Shown here: positions 12,148-25,528 of the stretch, piece by piece
Position numbering within the stretch: position 1 is the stretch's first letter
Layout of the letters: every line of letters begins with the position of its first letter
Assembly: GCF_022376445.1 (NCBI RefSeq)
Contig: NW_025954983.1
Location: 124,001 to 188,000, forward strand
DNA from: Fomitopsis serialis
Taxonomy: Eukaryota; Basidiomycota; Agaricomycetes; Polyporales; Fomitopsidaceae
Reading direction: 5' to 3'
DNA length: 64,000 nt
The notes under the pieces: generated by a model
Database searches by the model: none
What the model was told of the DNA's origin: nothing
What the model saw: only the letters and a program-made list of their open reading frames with translations
Program-made: the position numbers and the translations under genes

Positions 12148-12546
12148 TTAAGCGGCTAATCCTCGGCGAACGGTGTCCCGCGCCGCGATGTGGGGCCCGT
12201 CCACACTGCCGAGGCCAGTCAAGAAGCTCGTGCCACGTACGATGCTATCCACATCTCTGAGCCAGCGGTGGTGAGGGAGACGACGCAGCCGCCCACCCAA
12301 CGAGTAGGGATGTATAGCGACCCGCTTGACGAGGCTAACAGAGCGGAGGAGCAGCATCACCTCAAAGCATTGCAGATGGCCAACGAACGATTGCGCGTGC
12401 TGAATGGGGGTCTTGGGGAGATGGTGCAGTCCAGTATCCTCGAAGAGGTAGAGAGCGTAGCCATCAATTCAGCGGGGCGCGGAAGGGGAGACGATTCCAG
12501 TCAATGGACATCTTTCTACCCGTTGGCTTGTGTTGCCGTCGCCTGA
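12148..12546. other. Ambiguous coding segment, open on both strands
   Basis: On the plus strand 12190-12546 is open and would encode a helical, Glu-rich peptide (LDEANRAEEQHHLKALQ). On the minus strand the same DNA reads GYALYLFEDTGLHHLPKTP, then ends at 12148 with ...RRGLAA, and could be a 3' exon of the kinase-like gene that lies just upstream on that strand. One added base near 12470 would join that reading to MSIDWNRLPFRAPLN. I cannot decide which strand, if either, is translated. Confidence 0.3.
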
Positions 12547-12618
12547 ATTCTCGTCGTATTCACCCATGTCCTCCACTCCGATCTCATTGCACCAGACATT
12601 TGTTCGAGGGCGGGCGTG

Positions 12619-13491
12619 TTAGGGCGGACACATCGACGCAGGCCGCGGGCCACAAACATGGGGGCGCATCACCTCGTATGCCACCAGTGCTTTGACATCT
12701 TCACGGCGCTGTACGCGTACCATAACGTCGCGGCAGAATCTGTCAGTCAACTCGTAGCTATGTGTGCGGAAAGCTGTACTCACCACGCTAGACGGCTGCG
12801 ACGCGCAGCCCCAGTCGATAAGATATGCTTGGGAGACCTGGTCGTTGAAGAAGAGATTCGCCAAAATTGGGTCCTCGTGAAGCCAGTGAGTGCGGTGGTA
12901 ACTGTCTAGGATTGCGTTCGTCGCGGCTTCGACGGCGTGTTCCAGCAGCGCCCAACATTGCTCCGGGTTGTGTCGCACATGCCTGTACGCGGACGTCAGC
13001 TTGAGGTATTTGCCCGGCGATGGCTTCACGATGATCCACTTCTCGCGGTGTTCGTCGCGACCGACTTTCCACAGAGCGCCGACCTAAGTAGACGTGTCAA
13101 TCGTGCACAAGCGAGGCGAGAGATAACGTAGGAGACGTACGGCGGCAGTCGCACGGATCTCTTGCTCACTGATCTTCGTCTTGGCGTACCCGCCGTCATA
13201 TCTGCCTCCGATGACTCGATAGACGACGCCATGTATGCCTTGCACTGGGTTCTTCGCAATCTTGTACTTCTTGCCATTGAGAGTCAGATCAATGACATCT
13301 ACAGGGGTCAAATTGTCATGCGGTGATGCTTAGGCATGACCGAGCAGAACATACGTGGCGCACGCGGCCAAAGGTCGCGGACTGAGAGCTCAGAGGACTA
13401 TTCATGCAGACAGTCAGTACATGAACCAATTTCCTGGCCAGTCTATTCCATGCTTACCGTGCCCCGGAAGACAGGTGCAGGTACAGCCCAT
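12619..13491 (-). CDS. Atypical protein-kinase-like protein (3' end uncertain)
   Basis: A kinase-fold protein of a fungal type I do not recognise by name. From ATG at 13491 the exons join as MGCTCTCLPGH, VRDLWPRAP, HVIDLTLNGKKYKIAK and onward, with an intron near 13085-13136 that joins ATAAV to GALWKVG in frame. The N-lobe has a short beta-strand pattern. The catalytic-loop equivalent is LHEDPILANLFF and the metal-binding motif is LIDWG, so HED replaces HRD and DWG replaces DFG. The shown end at 12619 assumes no further splicing; a GT-AG intron after the DWG region and a one-base repair would instead read RYGTYAYSAVKM and continue. A TATAAAA box sits about 190 bases upstream on the same strand. 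Substrate and role are unknown. Confidence 0.6.
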
Positions 13492-13965
13492 GCTGTAGTA
13501 ACGCACAAAGCGATCAACAGGAAAGAAGGAGTCGCATGTAAAGATTGTCAAAGATGCGAAAGAACCCCAAAATGGGGATAAAGAAGACAAAGTAAAGAGA
13601 AGGGAAGAGAAAAGAAGACGAATGCAATAGGAGGGGGAGGACCAGCCAGGCTCGACTTGCTGCTCATGGTGCGCCGGTTTTATAGGCCACTGGAGGTACG
13701 ATCCACCGTGCGGTCGCATTACCAACGGCGTCCACGCTTCGTGTTTCCATTCCTCTGATCACGCGTGTATATTTGGAGTGCTCGGAATCACTCCTTAGGC
13801 TCTACTTGCCGATGTTCCCGTGATGCATGAACAAGCATTAATCAAGGTCGAATGTGTTGTCGGCATGCAAACTTGAACCCGGGTAACTCTCCTGTCACTG
13901 TGTCCTGGCAACAGTGAGCACTAGTGCCTATGTGAAGTAGACTCAGAGGTACTCACATGTAACGT
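13492..13965. other. Intergenic: promoter of the kinase-like gene
   Basis: No gene seen. It contains the TATA box at 13677-13684, a pyrimidine-rich leader on the minus strand, and a 6-bp hairpin near 13895-13916 next to a tRNA T-loop-like sequence that does not fold as a tRNA. Confidence 0.45.
13677..13684 (-). promoter_or_regulatory. TATA box of the kinase-like gene
   Basis: Read on the minus strand this is CTATAAAA, about 190 bases upstream of the ATG at 13491, with a pyrimidine-rich stretch between them that would be the 5' UTR. It supports the choice of that start. Confidence 0.45.
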
Positions 13966-14417
13966 CTATGCCTCCCCATCGACTGGGATCAATGCATTGA
14001 GGCTATATGTATCGACTCGGATATCCCGAGCAGGACCGTGCAGTACACATCGGCAGTTGAACGTTGCATTGTTGGACGTTTTGATGATGATGATGAGCTC
14101 ATCATGTATTACTGTAACCGCAACAAGCAAGCAAAGTGCTATGTAGGACGCGACGGACCGTTCCTCCGATTGTAAGCGTTTGAAATGCGCCACCCAGACC
14201 TGCATTCCGTTCGACTCGGAGGGTAATATGATAGTCTGTACGTCAGGTGTGTCAGTAATGGACAGGCAATCAAGACGGTATTTAGTAGTGGCATGGTCTG
14301 AACTGTCGAGACGTAACGCACATGGTAATAAGTAGAAGGAAAGGAACAGAAGAGAAAGGCATACTGTCCATACTCGCCGGCTCTCAAGCGTCCTTCCCTA
14401 GAGGCGTAAGCCGGCAT
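13966..14417 (-). CDS. Possible small spliced gene, unknown
   Basis: From ATG at 14417 the first exon reads MPAYASREGRLRAGEYG and could splice to TIILPSESNGMQVWVAHFKR (about 14180-14237), then to a C-terminal piece ending LNALIPVDGEA with a stop at 13966. The middle piece looks like real protein, but exact splice phases were not resolved and no family is recognised. It may be a lineage-specific gene or chance. Confidence 0.28.
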
Positions 14418-14925
14418 TGCCCGTGTCGATAGTGTTTGGTGGATCCAGGATGGGGTGCCACACTGGTGGGGACGGTACGTCGCCGTGCACTGGCTATTGC
14501 CTAGTCTTCGTCATTCTCCGCTTCTCCCTCGTCCTGACCCTTGTTCTCCTCCCCGCTCGAGTCTCCGTCGTCTTCATCCTCTGGGCAACGTTGAACGTGT
14601 GGAAACGGTCGGTGCTCGATTCGACGGTGGCGGTCATGGACGAGAATGGTCACGATCGGTGTGAATCATGTGCGACGCGATGTGGGGAAATCACAAGCTC
14701 GCGCGCCCGGCGCTTATTAAAGGCGTGTGCACCGATCATCTTTATGAGCCGTTGGGGAGCCGCTACTCACCTCCTTTGCCTCTGCTCCTCTCGTTGAACT
14801 GCAGTGCTACGCATTGGGCGTCGTGGCGTGTTGTGCATAGGTATATATCAATAACTGCTACGAAGAAACGTAGGTAGAGACCCCCAGACCAACCACACTT
14901 TCAAGACATCTCCGAGGAGGGCGAC
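14418..14925. other. Intergenic: promoter of the acyl-CoA dehydrogenase fusion gene
   Basis: No supported gene. The plus-strand open frame at 14417-14797 has a hydrophobic, leucine-rich composition but no motif and no splice continuation. A TATATA element lies near 14842. Confidence 0.45.
14841..14850 (+). promoter_or_regulatory. Candidate TATA box of the cytochrome b5/ACAD gene
   Basis: GTATATATCA is about 80 bases upstream of the ATG at 14926, at a spacing common in fungal core promoters. Confidence 0.45.
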
Positions 14926-17372
14926 ATGGCATCCAAGGAGCTTCGTACAATCTCTCGCGAAGAGGTCGCGCAGGTACGTTCAGAACTATACGAGTACAAT
15001 CACACACCGTTCTTATTTTACCCTCTCTATAGCACAACAAAGAAGGAGACCTCGTGAGTCACCGAACATCGCTGTCGGACATCGACACGGACTGAAGGAA
15101 CCCGCAGTGGGTCGTGATCGACTCCAAGGTCTACGACCTGACACGGTTCCGAAATCTTCATCCTGGAGGTTCATCCGTCCTCATGGAGGAGGGTGTTCGT
15201 ACGTCTATCGCTTCCCGCCAGGCGTGAATTTGCACTGACGGAACACCTCACGCGTCCAGCCGGCCAAGATGCGACGGAAGTGTTCTTCAGCTTGCACCGC
15301 TACGAGGTACTTGAGCGACCACAGTATAAGCGGTTGCAGGTTGGCGTCGTACAGGGAGAGGAGCCAAGGGTCTTCCTACGATCAATAACGGCGCCATCAG
15401 TGCAGTGCCGTATGCTGAGCCGACGTGGCTGGTGGAGGGCTACCACAGCCCTACTTTAGCGACGTGCGTGTTTCTGACCGGAATGCTCTGTAGCGATGAC
15501 GCTGATATCGCTGAAATGCGCAGAATCATCGGCAATTCCAGCAGGCAATCCGGGTATTCATGGATGAGATCGTCTACCCCGATGCGCAGGTAAGCACCGT
15601 TGCTGATCGTCATAAACGCATCTCACATGGACATAGGCACGCGAGCTGGACGGCAAGCGCCCTCCCAATCCGTCGTTGACAAAATGGCGTGAGCCCTCTC
15701 GCCTGCCCTCTCCTTCGCCCATCTCCCTACTCACCCTTACCACCAGCGAGATCGAGCTCCACGCAATGCGCATGGGGCCCGGGAAGCACCTCCAAGGGCG
15801 CACGCTCATGGGCGGGCTCGTCAAGCCGGAAGAGTTCGACTACTTCACGAGCTCATCATCTCGCAGGAGCTCACGCGCTGTGGCGCGCGCGGCTACGGCG
15901 ACGGCATCAACGCGGCATGGTCATCGGCCTCCCGCCCGTGCTCAACTTCGGCGCGCCCGAGCTGAAGGCGAAGGTGCTGCCGGAGGTGCTGGGCGGGAAG
16001 AAGTTTATATGTTTGGCGGTGAGTGGTGCGGTTTGTGACTCGGGTGAGGTGGGTGGTTGATTGTGAGGGTGGTGGGTAGATCTCGGAGGCGTTTGCGGGG
16101 AGCGACGTGTTTGGGCTGCAGACTACTGCGACGAAGACGGAGGATGGGAAGCACTGGATCATCACTGGCACGAAGAAGTGGATCACGAACGGGATGTAAG
16201 GAAACCCATGCACTTATATACATCGGGCGTTGACTTATCACGTATGACAGGTTCGCGGACTAGTGAGTGAAGATCCGTCTCAATGTCAGTCTAGCTAAGC
16301 CGCGTGTCGCCAGTTTCACCGTCGGATGCAAGACAGAGGTTCGTCTGTGAACAGAACAGCACCTCTGAGCGACCTGACCAGCGCACTGCTGCAGGATGGA
16401 TTACCGTCATTCTCGTAGACGCAGCGAAGGCGTCGAGACCAAGCCGATCAAGACGTCTACTCTCCCACCGCGGGCACTGCGTATGTCATCTTCGACAACG
16501 TCAAAGTCCCCGTGAAAACACCTCGGTGAGGAGGGCGGAGGCATCTTCGTCATGCTCAGGTAGGCGATTCCGGTGCGTGGGGGGTATGTGTCGTTGACAC
16601 GCTCTCGTAGCAACTTCAACATGAACGGTGGGTGATGTGCTGCACGTCTACTCGCGGGCAGCGGTCCATTGTAGAGGAATGTATGAAGTAAGTGCATCGA
16701 TGCGTAGTTACGCGGTGGAACAAGTGAATGACTCCACCCGCCAGGTGGGCGAACCAGCGGAAAGCCTTCGGGAAGCCGCTCAACTCGCTGGCCGTCGTGC
16801 GCTCCAAGCTGGCGGCGATGATCGCGCGGACGGAGAGCCTGCAGAACTGGCTGGAGAACATCACGTACCAGATGTGCAACATGGTATGCTCGCCCCCCTG
16901 CGTGTGTTTTACGGATGGCGTGGCTGACCCGCGCACAGTCATATAGGGAACAGGCGAACAAGCTTGCAGGGTGCGTGGCATCCACTTTTCCACGTCTCTT
17001 CCAGTGTTTTGACATGAGGAATGCAGGCCCATCGCGTTCTTGAAGATGACCAGCACGAGGTCCGCACAGGAGACGGCGACGGACGCCGTACAGATCTTTG
17101 GCGGGCGAGGGATCACGCAGACCGGCATGGGCCGTCATATTGAACATGTACGTTCCGGACTCCTCGCGCACACGTCGACGGGCTGTGACAGGTTGCTTTC
17201 TACTTAGTATCACCGGACGGTACCTTTCGACGCGCTGTTGGGCGGAGGTGAGGCTTTCTGTCGCTGTAATTGTGAAAGAGTGCATGCTGACAGGTCCGCA
17301 GCCGAGGACGTCCTTGCCGATCTCGGAGTTAGACAGGCGATGCGGAACATGCCCAAGGACGCACGGCTGTAG
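14926..17372 (+). CDS. Acyl-CoA dehydrogenase with N-terminal cytochrome b5 domain
   Basis: A fusion flavoenzyme expected to oxidise an acyl-CoA to the enoyl-CoA, passing electrons through an attached heme domain. Residues 1 to about 85 form the cytochrome b5 domain, with the heme ligand motif LHPGG near 15161 and the second His in SLHRYEV near 15290. The rest is an ACAD fold: GPGKHLQGRTLMGG near 15778, a CARGYGDGI-like helix near 15880, FAGSDV near 16093, TGTKKWITNG near 16166, RKAFGKPL near 16757, and the C-terminal QIFGGRGITQTGMGRHIEH near 17093. It ends KDARL at 17372. Many short introns were seen. The frame breaks near 15370, 15455, 15666, 15847, 15915, 16402 and 16625, all cured by one added base, so the enzyme is probably intact in the organism. 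Fungal fusions of this type are known; the acyl substrate cannot be told. Confidence 0.9.
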
Positions 17373-17846
17373 AGCGTCCGGCGGGTCACTCATCTCAAAG
17401 GGTTTCGCGCAGCTAGATCTCTCGCCCGGCAACTTGGAGGCTGTTGTACACTGCAATACCCCATACATGTACATGTTATTTGCCTGGTGTTGTACTGTTT
17501 TGTGGCTTTCAATCGTAATTTCGTCGACCCATGTGCCGCCGGCAGTCGCGGATCTGCATGGATCGTAATCTTGCGCTGTGCTGGATCTCGTTCGCTCGTA
17601 CGACTGTTCTTGCGCTTGGCCGCCGCGCTCGCAAACGCGAGTCTCGCCTCGTCATTGGGATTCGTCAGTCCCCGACCCGGCGATGCTGACTGTATGCCCT
17701 CGTCAAGTCAGGTGGCTCTCACCGTGGGTTACGCAGGAGCTACGAGAGCACACATGAGCTGCGGCCATCGCCCCTGGGCTCTATATATGCGTTCGTCCGT
17801 CCTCACACAGCACATCCGGTACATCACATCACACCCGTCCAACACG
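17373..17846. other. Intergenic: promoter of the SelO gene
   Basis: No gene supported. The last part is GC-rich and holds a TATATA element about 60 bases before the SelO start codon. Confidence 0.5.
17781..17789 (+). promoter_or_regulatory. TATA box of the SelO gene
   Basis: CTATATATG lies about 60 bases upstream of the ATG at 17847 in otherwise GC-rich DNA. Confidence 0.5.
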
Positions 17847-20304
<2,458 letters not shown>

Positions 20305-20443
20305 GCAGTCGCAAACAGTTCAGCCCGCATATGTATCGTTAGCCATGTCTGAATCAGAGGTCCTGATGTTTGGTTTGCATTGCCCATCCATACAGTATTA
20401 ATACAGTACTTCCCCCGCCTCTGCTTCCCGCCAAGGTTCCCCT

Positions 20444-22107
20444 CTATGTCGCGCTCCCGAAGATTTGGTATCGCCTGCAGATGCTCGGGCCGACCTCGTC
20501 GTATTGCGCTTTCGTGTGCAGAAATTGTAGAACTCGGGCTGTCGCCGATCAGTCAACATGCACGCACAGACTAGATGGAAGCGCTTGACCTACCAGAGAT
20601 GCGAGCAAGGACCCACCGAACCAGACCGCGTACCGTTGGCGTTTGTGGAGATGACGTCCACCTCTACGCCAGACGACTGGAGACTCGTGAGCTAGCGGTG
20701 TGCGAGCAGACAACGTATGAAAGCCTACCTTGACGTGGCTGCCGCTAGCAAGCACGCTGCATCCAGTCTGCGATCGACTATTTGCTTGATATCTCGCTTG
20801 AGACGCTGACCGAAGTGCTGGAACATCGTGACCCTCCGGAGAGCACAATGTTCTGACAAGCTTGAGCTCAATGCTCGTTTGGATCAGTCGTGTGAGCATA
20901 CCTTGTAGAGACCACGCCGGACGTCGATGGCGACTGCTGGACGACGCTGTCGACGATCTCAGGCAGCGGGGTCAGGAAGTCGGAGAGTTGATTTCAGGGT
21001 TGAAGAAGATCTCGGGTGCGAGGAAACGCTCGTAGCCAACGTCCACCGAGTATTTCTGAGAGCACGGGAATTAAGTGGGACGCAAGCACAAGGAGATCGC
21101 ACTTACTCTGCCGGTGACAGTATGTTCGCCGTCAAACCGCTCAAAGTACTTATACGGCTCCTCGTCGAACTTCCTGAACTCCCTGACGATGTCCTGGCAC
21201 ACATAGCTGAAGTTCTCCTTCACTTTCCCGGCGACCTTCATCTGGTCCTCCGGCGGGACCGTAGCCATCTCGCCGCGCTCGCGCATCAGATTCAGCACGA
21301 ACTGCGTGATGTCGCGGCCGGCAATGGGGATGTGCTTGATCGCGCTGCCGATAACGTAGCCCTCCGCGCAGGGGATGACGTGCGTGACACCATCGCCGGA
21401 GTCGATGACTGTGCCGGTGAGCGTGCGCTCGTTGACGCGGCTGGACGTCCAGGAGGCCGCGAGCGCGAGCACGGCCTGCACGGCGATGTAAAGGCCCTTG
21501 ATGTTGAAAGACTCGAAGAATATCTCGGCAGTCTGTTCACGATTCTCAGGTGCATTGAGTGGGGGTTCGGTCTACGTGTTGGCGTTGAGGCGAGCCGTCA
21601 GTATTGCCATGCATAGGACGGAAAGCGAGGTCTACTGACCAGTAAGAAGTAGTGGTCCTCAGGCTCAGCCCGGAGATACTTGAAGATCGTCTGCTCCCAG
21701 TACCGCTCCATGTGATCCCAGTTCTCGATCTGGCCATGACGAATGGGATAGTACACGCCATAACCTGGCGTCTGCGCGTTTGCGAGTGCCTCGTCGCCGA
21801 TGAAGAAGTCGAGGTCCTCTACTCCGCGCTTGGACGCGAGGTTACCTGGTCGTGGTGGAACTGCTGGACCTGACCGTGACGGCTGCTGTACAGGCCCTCT
21901 TGTCGCGATTGCGGTAGGAAACACACTGTCACAGAGTTGAGAAAACACATCGACGTAGCTGGACGTGCAACTCACAAGGAGGGATCAGAGTTGCCGCGAA
22001 CCTGGAGACGCGAATGTGAGCACTAGCCAGGGCAGATCTATGTCTACCTACCCGACTTTCGAGTACCCAGTTCCGTTGTCACAGATGATGGGAGCTAACA
22101 GAGACAT
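20444..22107 (-). CDS. ARP3: Actin-related protein 3, Arp2/3 complex subunit
   Basis: One of the two actin-like subunits of the Arp2/3 complex, which nucleates branched actin at endocytic sites. Start [19 protein letters not shown] at 22107; then FAGNSDPSF and [11 protein letters not shown] across two introns. The insert [10 protein letters not shown], the phosphate-loop segment [14 protein letters not shown] near 21417, and the Arp3-specific [20 protein letters not shown] near 21207 are clear. The C-terminus includes [18 protein letters not shown] and ends [10 protein letters not shown] at 20444. One base is missing near 20514 and one near 22007. The gene is divergent from the tRNA-Val gene that starts 148 bases upstream. 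Confidence 0.95.
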
Positions 22108-22255
22108 GGCGCTGAGTATACTGGGAGAGTGGAAGAGTATAACGGGACCGCGCAGCCCTGCGCTACGACTGCACAGTGCAGGTGGCGGAGACCGACAGCG
22201 TCAGATCACTACGACCAGCCTATCGGGTGCAACATCATATATATAAAATTGCCAT

Positions 22256-22348
22256 GGGTCGGTGGCGTAGTTGGTTATCGCATCTGTCTAACATTCCAGT
22301 ATGGGACGTGTCCACAGAAGGTCCTCAGTTCGAACCTGGGCCGACTCA
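22256..22348 (+). tRNA. tRNA-Val (anticodon AAC), 19-nt intron
   Basis: The acceptor stem GGGTCGG/CCGACTC (one G-U pair), D arm GCGTAGTTGGTTATCGC, anticodon stem TCTGT/ACAGA with loop C-T-A-A-C-A-C, and T arm CTCAGTTCGAACCTGGG all form. The anticodon is AAC (valine). An intron of 19 nt at 22294-22312 interrupts just 3' of position 37, the usual eukaryotic site. A TTTT Pol III terminator follows at 22351-22354. Upstream is an AT-rich TATATATAAAA stretch (22238-22248). Mature length is 74 nt. The copy at 24562-24642 is identical apart from the intron. Confidence 0.95.
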
Positions 22349-22356
22349 TGTTTTGC
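22349..22356 (+). terminator. Pol III terminator of the plus-strand tRNA-Val
   Basis: A run of four T residues directly after the tRNA discriminator base, the standard RNA polymerase III stop signal. Confidence 0.6.
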
Positions 22357-22495
22357 TGATCTTCTGAGCATCCAATCCGCCACCGCTGAATCCATCGACC
22401 CTCAGGCTGATACATCACCGTACTAGACATTCTGGTTGTTGAACGCGTTCTGTTGCGTTTGGCTCACTTTTCGCGCGAGACCCGTTGCTCTTGAA

Positions 22496-24400
22496 ATGGA
22501 GCCTACTGAAGTGCCCAGCGCGGCACCTACCGCCAGCCCCACCTGGTCTCACTCGTTCTGCATCTAAGAAAGCACTACAGCATGGTGAAGCACTGTGTTC
22601 TCGGGCCAGCGTTCTCTCCTCGACATCAGCTCAGACTGCTGTGGACGTCATGAGCCTGGACGCGAAGGTACAATGGATCAAGAACGCGGTCGTCGAGCAG
22701 CTGAAGGTGAGCACCCAGCGGTGGACCTTGGTCGACATGCTACCCAGACTCAGTATGATGTAAGATGGCTGCACATGTAGCAAGGATCATAGACAGAAGC
22801 GGTCGCAGCTAGAGAACGAGCACAGGTGTGTCAACTCGTACGGTGCGCGATAATAAGTATATTTGTCATTCGCCTAGGAATGGGATACTTTGCGCAGTCA
22901 ACGCACGGACGCGCTCGACTCCATTCTTGAACTCTGGGCAACCAGGTTGTCCGCCTGACTTCCATACCACCCTCGTCCGACGTCTCGCCATTCGGCCTAC
23001 CTCAGGACTCAGACGAGGAGAAGGATGGCGGAGGGCTGTCTGGAGACCCGCGACCCGGCACCAGTCCGACAGATACACTCAGGAACGTCTCGCGCTACGC
23101 GAAGCCGCGTTCAATGGAGTGCAGAAGGACGGAGCGGCTGGAAGACATTGCGAGACTTTGTGGACGAACGTGCGATAGAGGATATGCTGGACAGTGTCGA
23201 GAGTGACCGCACTGCACTGGACGTAGGTGAATCCTCTGCTGCTCATAGGCGAGGGATCCTATCGCTCCCAACAGACGCTGTTTTCTCGGACATCCGATCA
23301 CCCAAAGTACCTTATGGCGTCCATAGCAGCCATTGAGGACGATATGCCCGTGGAGGCACCCCTGCCATCATTCGATAGGATATTTACTGCACAGGAGGAC
23401 GCGAAGGGCAAGATGGCAGCGCATCTCGAGAGCCTTGCTGCACACTACGACCAAATGGCTGCTATAATGCAAGAGCATGAGGCGGGCGAGGAGTTCAGCG
23501 AAGATGACATACGGGGTACGTGAACTGTGGCAACATTAGCGCAACAACACCCTCACCGGGCAGCTCAGATATGAACAGAGATACGGAAGAGCTGCCTGCT
23601 ATCCTTTCCGAGTTGGAGCAGAACATGAAGGCCATGGAGGAAACTCAGTACGCCGTGACCATTGGTTCGTCCTAAGGTTGCGTGCTGACTTTTAGAGTAT
23701 GTTCTAGTGAGCAATTACTGTCCACTAAACGCGCTGCTGAACACACATTGAGACACTGCGACGTACCATAGATGACCTAGACGAGCTTGGTGGTATCATG
23801 TCAGACATGCTCGAGCAGCAAGAAACAGTCGAGGTCAGTGTCCCATCTCCCCTCACCACATCCCATACTGATATGGTGCAGACCGAGAGCACAGAACATC
23901 TCAGCTTGCTGCACGAGCACCTGGTCACGATCGAGGACCTCCACCACCGCTACACGTCCTACGAGTACTCCTACAACATGCTCCTCCTCGAGCTCGCGCG
24001 TCGTCACCGGTACCGCGAGGATGCAGAGCGGCTGATCATGAGCGTGATCTCTCAGCTCAATACCATGGCTGAAGGTCAGTGCTATCTGTCTCGATATTGT
24101 CGCTGTACTCAGCAGTCGTCACAGAGGAGATTCAGCTGCGCGAGGAGTTCAAGGCAGAGCATGGCCAATACCTTCCGGACGACGTATGTCTGTACGTGCA
24201 GAACGCACCGACCCACTGGACGGTCATCCCGCGGGATGACGAGGAGGTCGAGGTCCTGCCTGAGATGGAGGGCGATCTGCTCGACAAGGTTAGTTGAATC
24301 TTGTGCTTATGTTGCTCCGTCGTTGACGTCGTCCGATCAGGCCAGGTCGAGATTACAGAGAGTGGAAGGCGGTGGTCTCGTCGGTAGTCAGTCACTCTAG
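22496..24400 (+). CDS. ATG17: Autophagy-related protein 17 (Atg17)
   Basis: Atg17 is the crescent-shaped scaffold of the Atg1 kinase complex that starts autophagosome formation. From MEPTEVPSAAP at 22496 the frame reaches HLVSLVL and SKKALQHGEALCSRA, the conserved N-terminus, then DAKVQWIKNAVVEQLK near 22661. The long helical body follows in several exons (FDRIFTAQEDAKGKMAAHLE near 23370, TIDDLDELGGIMSDML near 23766, EHLVTIEDLHHRYTSYEYSY near 23917). The diagnostic C-terminal block REEFKAEHGQYLPDDVCLYV starts near 24139, and the protein ends GSQSL at 24400. Frame breaks near 22542 and 22562 are each cured by one base. The gene lies between two convergent tRNA-Val genes. Confidence 0.9.
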
Positions 24401-24561
24401 TACGGAGTGCACTTCTTCCCGCATGTCGACACGAGCCGCTGTGTGCATGTGCATGGAGACCTGAAACTAGCTGAGACCTGAAGCAAGTGCCTGCCGGTAA
24501 CCGTATTCAGTAAAGGAGAGCGCTCCTTCGATCCAAAACTTCTAGCCAATAGGCAGCAAAA

Positions 24562-24642
24562 TGAGTCGGCCCAGGTTCGAACTGAGGACCTTCTGTGAAC
24601 GCGATGTTAGACAGATGCGATAACCAACTACGCCACCGACCC
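24562..24642 (-). tRNA. tRNA-Val (anticodon AAC), 7-nt intron
   Basis: On the minus strand the sequence from 24642 to 24562 matches the plus-strand tRNA-Val base for base outside the intron, with the same acceptor, D, anticodon and T arms. The intron is only 7 nt (TCGCGTT) against 19 nt in the other copy, at the same position after the base 3' of the anticodon. A TTTT terminator follows on the minus strand (24558-24561). The gene points toward ATG17. Confidence 0.95.
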
Positions 24643-24901
24643 CTGCATGCGTGTTCCCCGTGTCATTCCAGGCTCCGGCGCCACCTGCATCCACTGAAGA
24701 GAACGTCACCGGGGCGTATGTTTGGAGTCAACATAAGTATTTCGACCGCAACCGCATTCACCATGAGCACTCGACTTTGACATCCTCTACCACGACCGCT
24801 GAGCTAGATGTCTTTACTTTTGCTACGTGCCACAGAACATCATATGCAAAGGGCGGCTTGTTCCCGCCTCACTGGCTTGTCGACACGCCGAACAGTCTCT
24901 T

Positions 24902-25333
24902 ATGACGTCAACGTCAATAAGGAAAGCCCGAAGCAAGTGAGCTCTGGGGTCGTTATATCACACATATTCTCAATCAAACCCACCAGAATATCAGGCAGCA
25001 CGACACGCAGATAGCTGCAGAGGATGCCGCTCAAAACGACGCTGCACAAGCATCACAAGCGAGCAGTGCAGAACTAGTGGACGAAGCACATAAACCCGAG
25101 CAACCCGGACCCAAGCCTCACAAAATGACCGTAGCCGAGCAGGATGCTGCGCTGATGGATAAATGGAAGGAGCGTCAAGGCTCGCTGGCTAATTCAGAAT
25201 TTGAAGGCGGTCAAGTGGAAGGTGGATACCGGCGCAATGTGGTATGTACAATTCATGAAACACACCTAGGTACACAGGATACTGATAGTACATTCATTTA
25301 CAATAGAAAGCCAACATCTTCCGGTACATCTAG
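24902..25333 (+). CDS. Small unknown charged protein
   Basis: A candidate of about 110 residues. MTSTSIRKARSK at 24902 would splice to NIRQHDTQIAAEDAAQND, run through an Ala/Gln/Glu-rich middle and KPHKMTVAEQDAALMDKW, then VEGGYRRNV, and splice over a clean intron (about 25241-25309) to KANIFRYI and TAG at 25331-25333. The 3' junction is convincing. The 5' junction needs one extra base, so the start is uncertain and further upstream exons are possible. No family is recognised and there is no signal peptide or membrane segment. Confidence 0.5.
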
Positions 25334-25528
25334 GACGCGCCCCACTTGCATTGACCACCCTGTACCATAGCGAAATCCTATACTGTAAACTGCTGTCTCA
25401 TCATGGGACAGTCATAATGACAAACTGGATCGTTGGTCGCAGGGCGCGCTTATAGCACAATGATCTGGTTCCAAGGAGCTTGCACGATACCCTGGTCAGA
25501 ATCACTATCATGCGCAGAGCCTACTGTA

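Noticed and set aside
13860..13925. Possible tRNA on the minus strand (GGGTTCAAGTT resembles a T loop, with a nearby 6-bp hairpin)
   Set aside because: No D arm, no matching acceptor stem and no A-box; the hairpin does not sit where an anticodon arm should.
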